A stretch of DNA of 64,000 nucleotides from Strobilurus pachycystidiatus (GCA_019915135.1 JAHLMK010000001.1:1240001-1304000); one strand, 5' to 3'; positions 21,901 to 33,977 are shown, numbered from the stretch's first letter. Made by a program: numbers and translations. Notes: a model not told the origin generated them from the letters alone.

Positions 21901-24900
21901 ATGCACGATATGGAGATCATGCGTTCGGCTGCTGGACTGACATCTTCACTTGTGTCATACTTTGTGAACGATAGTCTCAATCGTCATCCGGGATTGAGCG
22001 CTTGCATGGATGCCATCGCCGAGAAGGTACGTCAGCGTTCAGGACGACAGAACGACCTAGTAATTGTTCTCGTAGGTCATTCGAGGTTGCATTGGAGACT
22101 TGAACACACAGGCTGCCCAACAGGCCCTACCCGAAGCCCTCTCTGCTGAGCTTCGAATACTCTTGGTCTGCAGCACTCATCGCGTGGCGAAGGCTCGGGA
22201 TGTCGCGTCCAAATTCCTCAATAGGCTCATCTCGTCCTTCCCGTCCTTGATGTGTGATCCTCCCCTCGTGTTTGCCATCCTGGAGGTCCTTACACTCCTG
22301 AGAAGATCTTGCGAGAACGAGTTTACTGATGAGGTATGTCTTCAGCAAGCAGTCGAAGTCATAGACCTGACATATAAGCAGTATAATCCAATCTACGAGT
22401 TCAACTCTTCGCGAACCGGCATCACACTACAGTTGACGGATAGCTATAAAGTCAGGAACGAGATCTTGGCGCAGTTGCATCGGAACGCCAACAGCTGGTT
22501 TGAGCTCGCTTTGGGGCGTGCGCCGGTCGAGCTGCAATCGACGTTACAGAAGTACCTCACGGTCCATCAGTCTACTTCAGGTGTGGAGGGTGCTGAACTC
22601 GGCGCCTCCATCGCTGAGCAATTTGGGAAGGCTGTTGGTCCTGTGCAACGGCACATCAGTAAGTTTGTATGCCATTTTTACGACCAACTGTCTCATGGCT
22701 GGGTATGATAGCTTCACTATCTGCTCTCTCAGGACGGTCGCTTGATCGGTCTAAAATTCTTGCTAGTCAGATAGCCAGCAAGGGGTATTTTTCTGGAGAG
22801 GCCGCTGGTATACGACTTGCTGGTCGTATTGGTACGATATCACTCTCAACGAAGTAGCCTTCGGACTAATCGGCGTCGAAATACAGGCCCAGACGAACTG
22901 CAAAAACTCCCTCCGGATATCGCCCCGATCAAGGAGATCCAAGCACTGAAGGACAGACTGGCGAATTCGATGGCAGAAATTCGCGGTAAAACCAGTGCGC
23001 TCACTGTGCAGGATCTGAAACGTCTTCTCTTCCGCTGTGCCTCGACTATCATTTCACTATCAGAGGTAACACAACGTTCATGCATGTTCATGCTTCTGAT
23101 GGTACGCTAATAATCTTACACTACAGTGTGAGTACGACCTTCTGCACTACCTCGTTGCGTTGCCTATGGAAGTCAATACTCCCGCTGCGATATCTACTGG
23201 TATTGAAGTTTGGACCTGGGTCATTGCTGAGAAGAGCGACATTGAGGTCGCGTTGATGGGTGAATTGTTGTCTTCGTGGTCCGACAGCATCCGGCAAGAA
23301 AAGGGAATATTTTCGCCCTCTCTCAAGTCTGCACCATCCCTCATTTCCGTTTAACGTACGCTGACTTTTTCTCTAGCTATGCTGATCCGTTCCTCTCACC
23401 AGTTGGATATAGCCCAACCGCGAAAGAAGAAATTGACCGCGAGATGGCCAACGCACGAAGACTGCTTACACCTCATGCTCTGGTTCTACAAATGCTGTTG
23501 AGTCGATTACAGGCTGCCAGATATCGTAGGCCTGGTGTAATGTTCCTCCTGCAGCATCTGGTGTTGCGGTCAGCACGCGCCCACAAGAGTCTCAGGTACG
23601 TCCCTGAAATACAAATTCGGATGTTTTACTCACAAACGCCCATTAGCACCCATGCCCTGGCGCGTGAAGCAAGGTTTTCATTTTTGCTTTTCGGCTTTGA
23701 AACCTTAAAAAGCTCGCATCTCGACTCATTCTGTGAGGGCGAACTTCGTGAGCAGCTATATAGTGCTGCGTACTCGTGGTTTGCTGTACGGCCCCAGTGA
23801 GTCGTTCGTCTTGATCTGAGCGCATTGGGTAACACATGTTTCAGGTGGACTTTTGGAGCCGATCGTGTACAACTGGACGCTGATCTGAAAGTGCTCTCCG
23901 AATTCTTGTCCTATCTCCAGACGGACGCCATTCGCGCGGACTCCTTGATCTCCAGCTTGTCCCCTGCTCAAACACCGTCTCGCGTGTCACGTATGTGGAT
24001 CCAGGCTCACTATAGATGGAGCTGACCATATGAAGATTATTTGACGCGGCTGCGTAACATAAATCAACCTTTGAGGTTACTCGTGGAGAACGAGATCTAT
24101 CGTCTCAATGTCTGGGCGAATCCCACGAATGATCCGCGGCGAGGCCTAGATCACATTTCTACCGTTTCCGAAGTAGGCTATATCTACGAGGACTGAAATG
24201 GCACTGACTTGAATTCATAGGTACCTTGGTCTTTCATCGTCCGAACCGCTTGGCAGATGAACCCTGCTATTGCAGTATACCTTTGTGAACGTTTCAAGAT
24301 TGCCAACATACGTTCCGAAGTCAGCAAGATTGTCCGTTCAAATACGGTGGATGTATTGGACGTTCCTGAAGCCCTTCATTTCCTTGTGGAGGACCGACTC
24401 GACTCGTCTGTGCGGCGAGATCTGAAAGTAAGGATTGTCACAGCGCGACCAGGACCCTCTGACTTTTGGCAGTTGCTTCTTTTGTGGGCGCCTGTACCTC
24501 CGGTTGTGGCCAACACGTTCTTTGAGCGGAGATTTGGAAATGACCCCATGATTTTGCAATACGCCCATAGGGTGCTAGAGCAACATCCTGTTGATCTCAC
24601 TTTCTTCTTCGTTCCCCAGGTTGTCCAGGCCCTACGCTACGATGATTTTGGCTATGTTGCTCGATTCATCTTCGAGACTGCTAAAATTTCGCAATTGTTC
24701 TGTCATCAGATAATCTGGAACATGAAGGCGAATTGCTTCAAGGATGACGCTGGCGAGATTGTGAGTGTATGTAGAGCTGTTGATAGATGGTACTGACGCT
24801 CTCTCAAGGAGGATCCCATGAAACCAACACTGGATGGCATGACAGATTTGGTCGTCAACTCGCTTGACGGCGTAGCAAGAGAATTTTACGATCGCGAATT

Positions 24901-26245
24901 CGGTTTCTTCCACGAGGTTACCTCAATCTCGGGCAAGTTGAAGCCGTTCATCAGGAAGACAAAGCCGGAGAAGAAGGTACTGAAACTTCCGTCTCTATAG
25001 TTCTCCTCTCAATACATGATAGGCCAAAATCGACGAAGAGATGGCGAAGATCGTGGTGGATGTCGGGGTCTACCTACCCAGTAACCCTGACGGCAAGGTG
25101 GTGGACATTGACAAGAAATCTGGGCGGCCCCTTCAGAGTCATGCGAAAGCACCTTTCATGGCGACGTTCAAGGTTCGTAAGGAAAGGGTCTTCGTGGACA
25201 CCAACCCAGATGCCCTTCTTGACGGAGATGGTGTTGGCGTAACCACTGTTACCGAGTATGATGTCTGGCAGCAGGCCATCTTCAAGGTCGGAGATGACTG
25301 CAGACAGGATGTCCTGGCCCTCCAAATCATCGCCATGTTCAAAAATATCTTTACGAGTGTTGGCTTGACCTTGTACCTGTACCCGTACCGAGTCACAGCT
25401 ACTGCTCCTGGCGTAAGTCTGATTCCCAACTCTTCCTCGATTTTGTCTGAACTTCATCCAGTGCGGTGTGATTGATGTTGTGCCTAATGCGACATCTCGA
25501 GACGAGATGGGACGCGCCAAAGTCAACGACCTGTTGGATTTCTTCGTTGCAAAATATGGAGGACAGGATACGACAGCCTTCCAGAAAGCGCGGATGAACT
25601 TCATTCAGTCGATGGCGGCGTACTCGGTTGCTTGCTACATATTGCAGATCAAGGATCGGCACAATGGCAATATCATGATTGACGGTGAAGGCCACATCGT
25701 CCATATCGGTAAGTAAAGCGGCGATTGAGTAGGACCTTTGACTGATGCTGATGCAGATTTTGGGTTCTTGTTTGACATTGGCCCCGGGGTGTGTTCTGTC
25801 GATGATTCTGATTGTCTCCGACGACTGACTTCGTGTAGGGCGTAAAATTCGAGGCACATTCATTCAAGCTGAATCATGAAATGGTTGTTCTCATGGGCGG
25901 ACGGAACTCACAAGGGTACCAGCTGTTCCAACACCTCACTGTGAAAGCCTTCCTCGCCATTCGCCCTCATGCAGAACAACTTGTCAGCACGGTGCAGCTC
26001 ATGTTGGACACAGGCTTCCCATCATTCAAAGGCGAGGGGACAATCAAGCGCTTGAGGGACCGCTTTGCTCTCGGTCTAGGTGAGCGCCAGGCGGCGGATC
26101 ATATGATGGCGATCGTCAAGAATGCGCATGAAAACATGAGGAGCACAGTGTATGATGAATTCCAACGAGTACGTTGTCTCTCCCGTGGTTCTGCTTGCAC
26201 ACATTGACATTTCGGTAGCTTCAAAACGGTATACCCTACAAGTAA
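18968..26245 (+). CDS. STT4: Phosphatidylinositol 4-kinase type III alpha
   Basis: Makes PI4P at the plasma membrane. Exon 1 is only 8 nt (ATGGATTG), spliced to LELNIHQRILSDIASSVGDT. The long N-terminal helical solenoid occupies about 19.0-24.1 kb in many exons (for example CNIAFGELLFNFPEAHISQT). The accessory helical domain is near 24.4-24.8 kb (RVLEQHPVDLTFFFVPQVVQ). The kinase domain spans about 25.15-26.24 kb: VGDDCRQDVLALQIIAMFKN, catalytic loop QIKDRHNGNIMID, and activation segment start IVHIDFGFLFDIGPGG, which is split by an intron after the first base of the D codon. The end LQNGIPYK is spliced on after FQR. Over 20 introns of about 50 nt. The protein is expected near 1,900-2,000 residues. 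It is the only large gene in the window. Orthology is clear; internal exon edges were not all fixed. Confidence 0.95.
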
Positions 26246-26995
26246 TGGATGATCGCGGGACAATCATATATCATATATAATCTCTGGCATGCGGATATAT
26301 TTATACTTATGGAATAATAGGATTCTAGCCAATTTGAAGGGGGAAAAGCTACCCAAAGACTTTCAACTTTCCTGAGTTCTTTTCGAGTCGCCAGAGAGCA
26401 GAAGGGAATGCAGGCAACTAGAACGACGGGTCGGGAAAGTGGCACAATCTATTGTGGGATTCCCCGGGTTTTGTGCATGCTGAGAGCACGTCCTCTCAAG
26501 TCTGAAAAACTGTACGATATGCTGTATAGAGAGAAGAGGTGTCCTTTTGATCATGTCAATGGACGTGACATGGTTGTGCGTACCACGAGGGAGACACACT
26601 GATTCTCGTCTGTCAGAAGAAGGGGTATCGTTTCTTCGGCGATGTTTTTTTTTGGTGGACGTGAATTGTATTCGTGTTCTTCGGCGATGTTAACTTTCGT
26701 AGACATTGCGCTAGTGACATACAAGCTCGCATAGTGGATTTCCAAGTCACAAAATTCGACACACAGTGTCGAGGAAAAGTCACTCCTGATTTATCTCGCA
26801 TGTCGCATGCACGGACAATGTCGGACATCCACTCCATGTTCACGCTCAGCTCAGCGCCCAACATCGGAAAGAGAACAGATGCCGATATGCCGGATGCCAT
26901 ACGCGCGGAGTTCAAATTTGGTTTATTTGGTTGTTTGGCAGGCAGAACTTTTTCATTCTCTTGCCACCACAGTCGTGGTCGGTATTCCCAATGCC
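26246..26995. other. Intergenic between STT4 and APC15-like gene
   Basis: About 750 bp with no supported gene. A 15-bp direct repeat (ttcttcggcgatgtt) occurs twice, at about 26632 and 26680. Contains the STT4 3' UTR and the promoter of the next gene. Confidence 0.55.
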
Positions 26996-27531
26996 ATGTC
27001 CGTAGCGACACCCACCCTTCTGCCACGTCCGGCACGCTTTCCTCATCTTCTCCCACCCGCGCCGCGCGTCCTTCCGCAACCACTGAAGCGTCGGACAAGT
27101 TATAGTCACTTCAATGCATCGCGAGACTTGCAGAAAGAACTTGACGACTTGAGCGAAGAAGAGGCAGACCTGGAAGAGCAGGCGAGTCTTTTCTTCTCGC
27201 CTTTTTTTTCTTTGACGTCTGATCTTTTTTCGCAGAATGCAAACATCCATTCCCAGGGCTTTTCCTATCTTGTACCCATTGGTCGCAGCCTGACCCAGAA
27301 GGAAGAGAAGGCTGATGTATGTATCTTGTCCATTGCCCTCTCCGATATGCTCACCTTTCTCTTATGTAGGCCGGAGAGGATGACGATGGTGACGATGGTT
27401 CTGAAAGCTCCGAAGAGGACGACAGTGAAGAAGACGAAGACGACGAGGATGGTGATGAACCTGATCCAGACGATGAGCCTGACCTCGATGAAGACGTCGA
27501 CGACTACGATACCACACTTCCGGACGATTGA
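26996..27531 (+). CDS. APC15-like anaphase-promoting complex subunit
   Basis: Probable small subunit of the anaphase-promoting complex, which in yeast and animals helps mitotic checkpoint complex turnover. The start MSVATPTLLPRPARF at 26996 leads through a proline/arginine-rich segment to FNASRDLQKELDDLSEEEAD. After an intron comes GFSYLVPIGRSLTQKEEKAD, whose LVPIG motif is the APC15 hallmark. The last exon is an acidic tail (EEDDSEEDEDDEDG and DEPDLDEDVDDYD). The first intron (54 nt, from gcgagtctt to tcgcag) has a GC donor; it has no stop and is a multiple of three, so it could be retained. The second (gtatgt to tgtag) is standard. Family assignment rests on a short motif plus the acidic tail. 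Confidence 0.7.
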
Positions 27532-28067
27532 CCTCGTATGTTTCTCCCCCTTGTTTGGAATTTGTCTAACCTCATGGCTCAGACATCCTGACTCTCTCCA
27601 ACCGCAACCACACCTATCCATGTATTCAAGGTAAGCTGTCTACACCCTTCTTCTGGATGATGAAATCAGTTACGGATGTTGAGTCAAAGACTCGCTTGTC
27701 CGAGAGCGCTAAAACCGTGTGGATTATTCCGTTGCCTTCCTTCTGACCTTCTCTTTGTTGTTTCGAGTTCGTTGAACCTATGCTCATGCTTCTGTCTTCT
27801 AGGTCATATCTATACCATGTATCTACCATTTTGTAACTTGTTATCTGCAATGTAGCACTAGCATCTCCTGACCGGCCTGACCAATGAGACGTCCCTTTGA
27901 TCGCTGAATACAATTATTCGGCGTACAACTTTAAATATGTACTTTCGTGGATAGTTGCACGCATGGCAGAAATGGCCTTCCGCGTTACTGTATGCCGTGT
28001 TGGCAGTGATGCCCCCAATCCCCCACAATCAAATTATGGACAGGCCACTCCTCGTCTTGACCGTAAT
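27532..28067. other. Intergenic
   Basis: About 535 bp between the APC15-like and DPB4-like genes on the same strand. No gene or element recognised. It contains the 3' UTR of the first and the promoter of the second. Confidence 0.55.
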
Positions 28068-28900
28068 ATGCCACGCAAAAGTCAAGAGGCTCTCATCTCC
28101 GTGTCCGGCGCTGTCTCTGCCTCCGCCCAACAGGAGCTGGCGACCGAAGGCATCGAGAACTTCGAGCTGCCACAGGCTCTGGTCACAAGCATCGCGCGAT
28201 CAGCGGTAGGTCGACGGTGGTAGTGATTTTTGGCCACAAAAGGCACTCAAGCGTGCTTCAGCTTCCTCCCAAGGCCAAGTTGTCGAGAGATACCGTCATA
28301 GCTCTTCTCAAGGGCTCGACGGCCTTTGTAACGACACTAGGTGAGGCATCGACGCGTTATAAGGAAAATTTCATTGATGTTCGCAACGACAGCTGGCTCG
28401 CGAGTAGCTCATTCTCTGTCGCTGCCTTTCGATTGACGATCCTTACAGTGCACACGACATCGCCGTGGCTAAGCAGCACAAAAGCATCACATCAACGGAT
28501 GTTCTAAAAGCTCTGGAAAATCTCGAGTTGGGGGACATGCTGGAGAACATTCAAGCCGAATTGCAAGGTGCGCCACGCTTTGTTCTTGCAAGGTAACGGA
28601 GCGCCCTGACGGTTTGATTGCCGTTTAGCGTATCGTGAGTTGAGCAAAACTCAGGCTCAGGCGAACCGCGGTACGGCTGGCACGTCGGTGTCAGCGCCTT
28701 TACCTTCCATTCGTATAAAGCCTCCTCGACCGCCCCACGACGATGATCGCGACGCAGCCCTACAGTGGGATGCCCACCTCAAAATGTACAATCGGAAGGG
28801 GAAGGCCCCAATGCCCGCATCTGCACCGGGAGACCGTGACCCCATGGAGTTGGATTCGCAGATGACCTCTGATGCTGAGAGGGTTAAAGGCGAGGAGTAA
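28068..28900 (+). CDS. DPB4/POLE3-like histone-fold protein, copy 1
   Basis: Histone-fold protein of the H2B/NF-YB type, as in the DNA polymerase epsilon and CHRAC chromatin remodeller subunits. Starts MPRKSQEALISVSGAVSASA, then GIENFELPQALVTSIARSA. After an intron comes LPPKAKLSRDTVIALLKGST and AFVTTLG. The next exon gives HDIAVAKQHKSITSTDVLKA and LENLELGDMLENIQAELQ. The last exon (AYRELSKTQAQ) ends without the acidic tail typical of DPB4, instead carrying a proline-rich segment (PSIRIKPPRPPHDDD). The splice junction between TTLG and the HDIAV exon is not settled because the obvious donor breaks the frame. A close relative lies at 47947-48958. This one is more divergent and may be specialised or decaying. 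Confidence 0.8.
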
Positions 28901-29751
28901 TGTGGCTGAACTTGAGCCTTATCCCGCTTGATTTCGTGGACATATCGGTATCTACTCTTTCTAATCTGCTTTCGTGCTGTGTAATTGCTAGGAATTTTGA
29001 ATAACGTCTCATTTTCTCTCTACCCCTCCATGAAGTACTCTGATGCATGTCTCATTGTCGGCCTGTTGTGAGTCTCAAATTTACTACACTGCTGCTCTCT
29101 CAGCTGACCTCCAGAGTCCTTTATGTATAGTCGACGCGACGATAGGCTCGATAAGCATACGATAAAGTGGCAGTCCACACATGAACGATTGAATTTGCAG
29201 AGACGCCGAAATGCAACTTTCACCTTCATTGCTTCTAGGAGATTGAATTCTGAGTCCCATGGCCTGATACCTTCGAAACTTAGGACTTAGAAAGGCCAGT
29301 AGAAAGGCCACCATTGTCGAAACTCCGTGCTCAATGGAGACCAACGGTGACATCTGGTAGCATCTCTATACAGTGTGGTAAGATTAACGGGTCACCGCGA
29401 CAGCTGTCCGGCTTTTTCACCATGTTTTCCTTGAGAGCTACGGTATCGGTGTTTCGCACGGTGCGAGCTTACGTAGCATGCAACCCCCTTCCTGTGCGCA
29501 ATCATTACCTTTGTTGTTGCTGTGCTCACTGCCTGTTTCAGAAGACCATCGCGAACTAAACCGCCTTTGTGACTCTGAGGTCGGCCAAAGCTACGTCATG
29601 TGACCATGTATCTGCTGTTTAAAGACATCCGGTGAGGTCAAGTCCTTTCAGCCAGTCCCAGCCTTCATCCTCCCTCAACATCACGTCTCAAAAGTAAGCC
29701 CCTTGCTATGGGTAGGCATATATATCTTTCTCACTAGATATCTGCACAGAT
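28901..29751. other. Intergenic
   Basis: About 850 bp between the DPB4-like gene and the first tandem F-box gene. Only short non-conserved frames. A probable 5' UTR intron of the F-box gene starts at the gtaagc near 29693. Confidence 0.5.
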
Positions 29752-31398
29752 ATGTATCGCAAACCTCGAGGAAAAGCACACCGTGGCAATCATCGCGGTG
29801 CTTCCAGTGGCAAAGCTCAGCCACAGCGCGCGCACAAGCCTCATCAAGTTCCAAATCTTCCGAGGAAGTCCCCGCAGCCACGTCCCTCCCTTCCTGACAA
29901 AGTCCTCATTCTCATTATCGAACACGTTGACGACGTGAAGGCCTTGAAGGCGCTATCGTTGGCTTCGAAACTCTTCGGGACTCTCACTCGAGGAGGAAGA
30001 CTGCGAATCCTAGCCCTGGAGAACTTGGACCAGTGTATCGAATACCAAGACTGGTGCACCGAACGCCCAGATCTCCCAGATCTCGTTCAAGAGCTTCGTC
30101 TCAGTTCATGGGGCTTTGTATATGGCGACGTTTCAGATCTCGCCAGCATCGTTCCCCTCTTGACTGGCGTTCAGAACCTTAGTCTGAAGTATGGCTTCTG
30201 GGCTCTGGTCATACCGCATCTTCCACTTGGCTGTATACATTCGTTGACTTTGAACTGCGTCTCGTTCAAGGATACGTCCGAGATTGTGATGCTCTTCCAG
30301 AGTATGCCCCTCCTCAAGGAACTGTTCGTCTCCGACGCGTTCAGGGCCAAGAATTGCACGGACTGCGATTTGTGTTCTATGTCTGGCTCAGCCTTCCCAT
30401 CTCTCGAATTGCTTCGGATCAGAGACATTCCTGACACCGAAATGCTGGAGAGCGTGACGAAGTATGGGATACCCTTCTCTGTGAGGACCCTCAGAAAGCT
30501 TCACGTCAGCTATCCGAGGGACAAACTGGAGAACGTTATCAAGAAGATTGTCGAGGCGAATGACGGAATTCTGGAAGAGTTGATTATCACTAGTCCACAA
30601 GGAAGTAAGTGTATTGCCATACGTGACACAAGGGTTCAAACTAACGTTCTTCCAGCCTTTGGATCTGATTCTACGAAGAGGACTCCGAAGAGGAGAGGAG
30701 CAAAGATGACAGCGAATCACCGGGCTCCGAGGATTCAGACTCGGGCAGTGAAAGCGCGCTCGGCTCGTTCAAATTCACCCACTCCAACTCCTCTCAAACC
30801 GACGCTCATGGCGGAGATACCTGGTCCCCGACTCAAATATCTGCAATTCCAAATGACAGACCACACCACTGGGGACGAAGGCGACGATGGCTGCGTGACA
30901 AACAGATCAGCGCACGACCTCGATCCTACCTTCATTCTTCGCTGGTTTACGCACTACTTCCGACAGTTCACTTCTTACTCCCTTCAGCGGATTCAAATCA
31001 AAATTACGCTCGAGGATGCGGAGGCTGCTAGCGAGACGTGCGCTGACCCGCAATTATGGAGAGGCTGGGACGACGTCCTTGCCAAATCGAGCAATGGTCC
31101 ACCGAAGGTCGAAATCAGTATCCACACTGCCCTTTCAAAAGATGAAGAGATGGATGGGAGTCCAAGCGACGCTGACGATGTTGTCCAGGACCGTCGGCAG
31201 GAGTTGAACAGAGTGTGGCGCTCTATCACCCACAACATGAAAAAGGTTGATGCGGCTGGGAGGCTCGACGCGAAACGTCCAGTCGTAGATCGTCCGCATG
31301 GTAATGCACTTTCTGACCTCCTCAATAAGATGTCACCGAAAGAGTTGAGAAGGTACCTATGGTCGGACGAGCTCTCGGACTTGTCAGATCCATACTAA
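29752..31398 (+). CDS. Tandem F-box protein 1, with frameshifted charge-inverted segment
   Basis: Probable SCF adaptor. Starts MYRKPRGKAHRG. The F-box-like region is RPSLPDKVLILIIEHVDD and ALSLASKLFGTL. LRR-like stretches follow (QELRLSSWGFVYGD, SLTLNCVSFKDTSEI, LELLRIRDI). One intron after ITSPQG (gtaagt to ttccag, to 30655) is shared in position with the neighbour. Its downstream segment reads basic (STKRTPKRRGAKMT) while the shifted frame of the same DNA reads acidic (YEEDSEEERSKDDSES), like the neighbour. Homology resumes in frame at PGPRLKYLQF and continues to DAKRPVVDRPHGNALSDLL. So the gene keeps a full-length frame through compensating indels. About 530 residues. Confidence 0.75.
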   Translation: MYRKPRGKAHRGNHRGASSGKAQPQRAHKPHQVPNLPRKSPQPRPSLPDKVLILIIEHVDDVKALKALSLASKLFGTLTRGGRLRILALENLDQCIEYQDWCTERPDLPDLVQELRLSSWGFVYGDVSDLASIVPLLTGVQNLSLKYGFWALVIPHLPLGCIHSLTLNCVSFKDTSEIVMLFQSMPLLKELFVSDAFRAKNCTDCDLCSMSGSAFPSLELLRIRDIPDTEMLESVTKYGIPFSVRTLRKLHVSYPRDKLENVIKKIVEANDGILEELIITSPQGSKCIAIRDTRVQTNVLPAFGSDSTKRTPKRRGAKMTANHRAPRIQTRAVKARSARSNSPTPTPLKPTLMAEIPGPRLKYLQFQMTDHTTGDEGDDGCVTNRSAHDLDPTFILRWFTHYFRQFTSYSLQRIQIKITLEDAEAASETCADPQLWRGWDDVLAKSSNGPPKVEISIHTALSKDEEMDGSPSDADDVVQDRRQELNRVWRSITHNMKKVDAAGRLDAKRPVVDRPHGNALSDLLNKMSPKELRRYLWSDELSDLSDPY

Positions 31399-31696
31399 TT
31401 GTTGTTATGTAAAACCCAGAATATTTTTCCATTTTGCTTGACTGCCTGTGTACGATTGTAGTCCTTATATCACACACGAATCTATGCAATAGCACATGTA
31501 CATTTACAGCACCAAAGTACCTTTGCAACATCATGTGATTGTGTTTCCTTGTACCTTGAGGCTTTGATCGCATGACGCATTCAATTTGGTATCCTTCCAT
31601 TCGCAAGCAAGCGGCAATCCCTGCGCGTCGCGAGTCAAAGGTAAGCCTCGTGGCACATACACGCTTTTGTTATCTGATCCAAATGATTCCTGGAGT

Positions 31697-33363
31697 ATGG
31701 CTCGCAAATTTCGAGGAAAAGCACGCGGTCATACCTCCAACGGCCAGAATCAAGCCGCGCGTCAGCAGCAGTCCCATAAGCCTCCAGCCCTTCCAAGGAA
31801 GCCCCGTCAGCCCCGTCCCACCCTCCCCAACGAAATCCTCCTACTCATAATCAAACACATTCGCGACCGCAAAACCTTGATAAACCTCTCTTTCGCCAGT
31901 CGACTGTTCGGGGCTCTCAGCCGTGAATCCAGGCTACGGGTTCTGGCTGTGGTACACGAGGACCAATGTTTCCGCTATCTTGACTGGTGCAAGGAGCACC
32001 CAGACGCGCCCACCCTCGTTCGGGAGCTCCGTCTGAATTCGTGGGGCTTTATATATGGCGAAATCCCGAACACACTCCTCGACATCATTCCCCTCTTGAC
32101 AGGAGTTTGGCACCTTAGCCTGAGATATGGCTATTGGACCTCAGTCACATCGGCACTTCAACTCGGGCAGATACGGTCGCTTACCCTCAATCACGTCTTG
32201 TTCAAGGACACGTCCGAGGTGGTCACTCTATTCCGAAATATGCCCTTCCTCAAGAAGCTGTTTGTCTCTGACACGTTCACGGTCCAGGACCGCGCCAACG
32301 GGGACGTGTCTCCCGCGTATGGCCCGGCTTGTCCGTCCCTCAAGTCCCTACGCATCAGAGACATTTCCAATCCAGACCTTTTGGCAAATGCCACCAAGTA
32401 CGGGGTTCCGTTCTCCGTCAAAAAACTGAGACGTCTTCACGTCTGCTATCCGACAGCTGGAATGCAGGATATAATCAAGGCAATCATCGAGGCGAATGAT
32501 GGCATTCTGGAGGAGTTGATTATCACCAAACCGCAAGAATGTTAGGCTTCGTCCTCAACGCATCTACATATTGTGATTGACTTTTCTCCCAAGCCTTTGG
32601 TGCCGACGCTTACGAAGAGGATGAATCGGACCTCGATGAAGAGGATGAGGACGACGACGATGAGTCGGATGGAGACTCGGAGGATGACGATGATTCAGAG
32701 GACGAATCAGCGCTGTCTGGCAGCGAGGGCTATGCTCTGAACACAGGAACGGTCCAGATTGCGCAAGCCTCGCCTCCCTCTCCCTCTCCCTCTCCAACCG
32801 CTGAGACACCTGGCCCTCGAATCAAATATCTTCGCTTCGACATGACGGACTATATTCTTGGAGATGACGACGACGACTCCGACGTCAACAGGGAAGACAA
32901 CGGCATCGATCCTACTTGCATCCTACGCTGGTTTACCCTCTACCTCAAGAAGTGTATCTCCTACTCGATCGAACACATCCAGATCGACATCACATTTTCC
33001 GAAGACGAGGCTGAGGGGTGCATTGTTCCAGACTTGTGGAAACGTTGGGACGAGCAATTATCGAGATCCATCAACGGCCCACCGACGGTGGAGATCAGCA
33101 TTCACGCTTCCCTTTCGGAAGACGACGAAATGGACTGTGACCCAGAGGATGTCGAGGATCTCGTTGGTCACCAGCAGGACGAGCTGGATAGAGTCCGGCG
33201 CTGTATCAAGGAGAACATGCAGAAAGTCAGGGCGGCCGGAAAGCTTGACGCGAAACGTCCAGTGGTGGATCGACCGCACAAAAATGCTGTTTCCGACTAT
33301 TACAATAGCATGTCGGACAAGCAGCTTAGGGAACACCTTTGGCAAGATGCGATGTTTTTCTAG
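31697..33363 (+). CDS. Tandem F-box protein 2
   Basis: Paralogue of the gene upstream, head to tail, about 300 bp away. Starts MARKFRGKARGHTSNGQNQA. The F-box-like region is RPTLPNEILLLIIKHIRD and NLSFASRLFGALS. LRR-like segments match the neighbour closely (VRELRLNSWGFIYGE, LSLRYGYWTS, SLKSLRIRDIS). One intron near 32542-32593 (gttagg to cccaag). After it comes an intact acidic linker (EEDESDLDEEDEDDDDESDG) before PGPRIKYLRFDMTD. The C-terminus is ILRWFTLYLKKCISYSIEHI to DAKRPVVDRPHKNAVSD. The shared 5' flank (tcaaaggtaagcc here, tcaaaagtaagcc upstream of the neighbour) shows the duplication included a probable 5' UTR intron. About 535 residues; target unknown. Confidence 0.8.
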
Positions 33364-33570
33364 ACTAACATACCCAATATCTACCCCGATGTCCCATGCA
33401 CAAGCTATCCGTGTGGTGCTGTAGCTGCTGTTGTAGTATTCACACATGTCGTTCATCAATGACGGCACACCATACTTACAAGCCAAACTACAAAGTTCTT
33501 TGGAACTCTTGAGCTGAGAATACACGGTGAACACCAAAAGTCCGCCTATTAGTGACAAAGACCAGCCACC

Positions 33571-33977
33571 TCATGCTTCCAACAAGATTGCCCTGCGAGA
33601 GGTACAGGTACGTATCATCGGGAGTGAGACCCGACCCTTTGAGGCATTGTCAAAGATACTTACAAGGCAACGTTAACGCGTAACGCACGCGCCGTTAGTC
33701 TTGAGGTCATTCCAATTGCAAGACGCCACAAATCACGAACGTGAAATCTTCCACCCCGCCATATGAGCGACATCAAGACGTACGCGTCGTAACTTGAACC
33801 CCGTTGTTGGATTGTATCCTCGGCTTTTGAATACTCTTTGATGATACTCCAGCTGTCCAGGTCCAATCGATCCAGGCAGGCTAGTAAACCACCGAGGTGC
33901 TCCCGGACGTCGTCTGCGTGAGGGCTGAGTTGATTGAACCTGTACCTTGACCTGAAGCTGGCCGGTCTACGTCGCAT
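33571..33977 (-). CDS. Small hypothetical protein
   Basis: Weakly supported. The start at 33977 gives MRRRPASFRSRYRFNQLSPH, then REHLGGLLACLDRLDLDSWS and SSYDAYVLMSLIWRGGRFHV. A plausible intron (gtaagt to tcgcag) joins NVAL to AILLEA and a stop at 33571. No known domain; the composition is arginine-rich. It is convergent with the second F-box gene. It could be a short basidiomycete-specific gene or a chance frame. Confidence 0.35.

Noticed and set aside
33058..33558. 166-codon minus frame overlapping the end of the second F-box gene
   Set aside because: The overlap is with clearly homologous F-box sequence on the plus strand; the hydrophobic-looking start alone is not enough.
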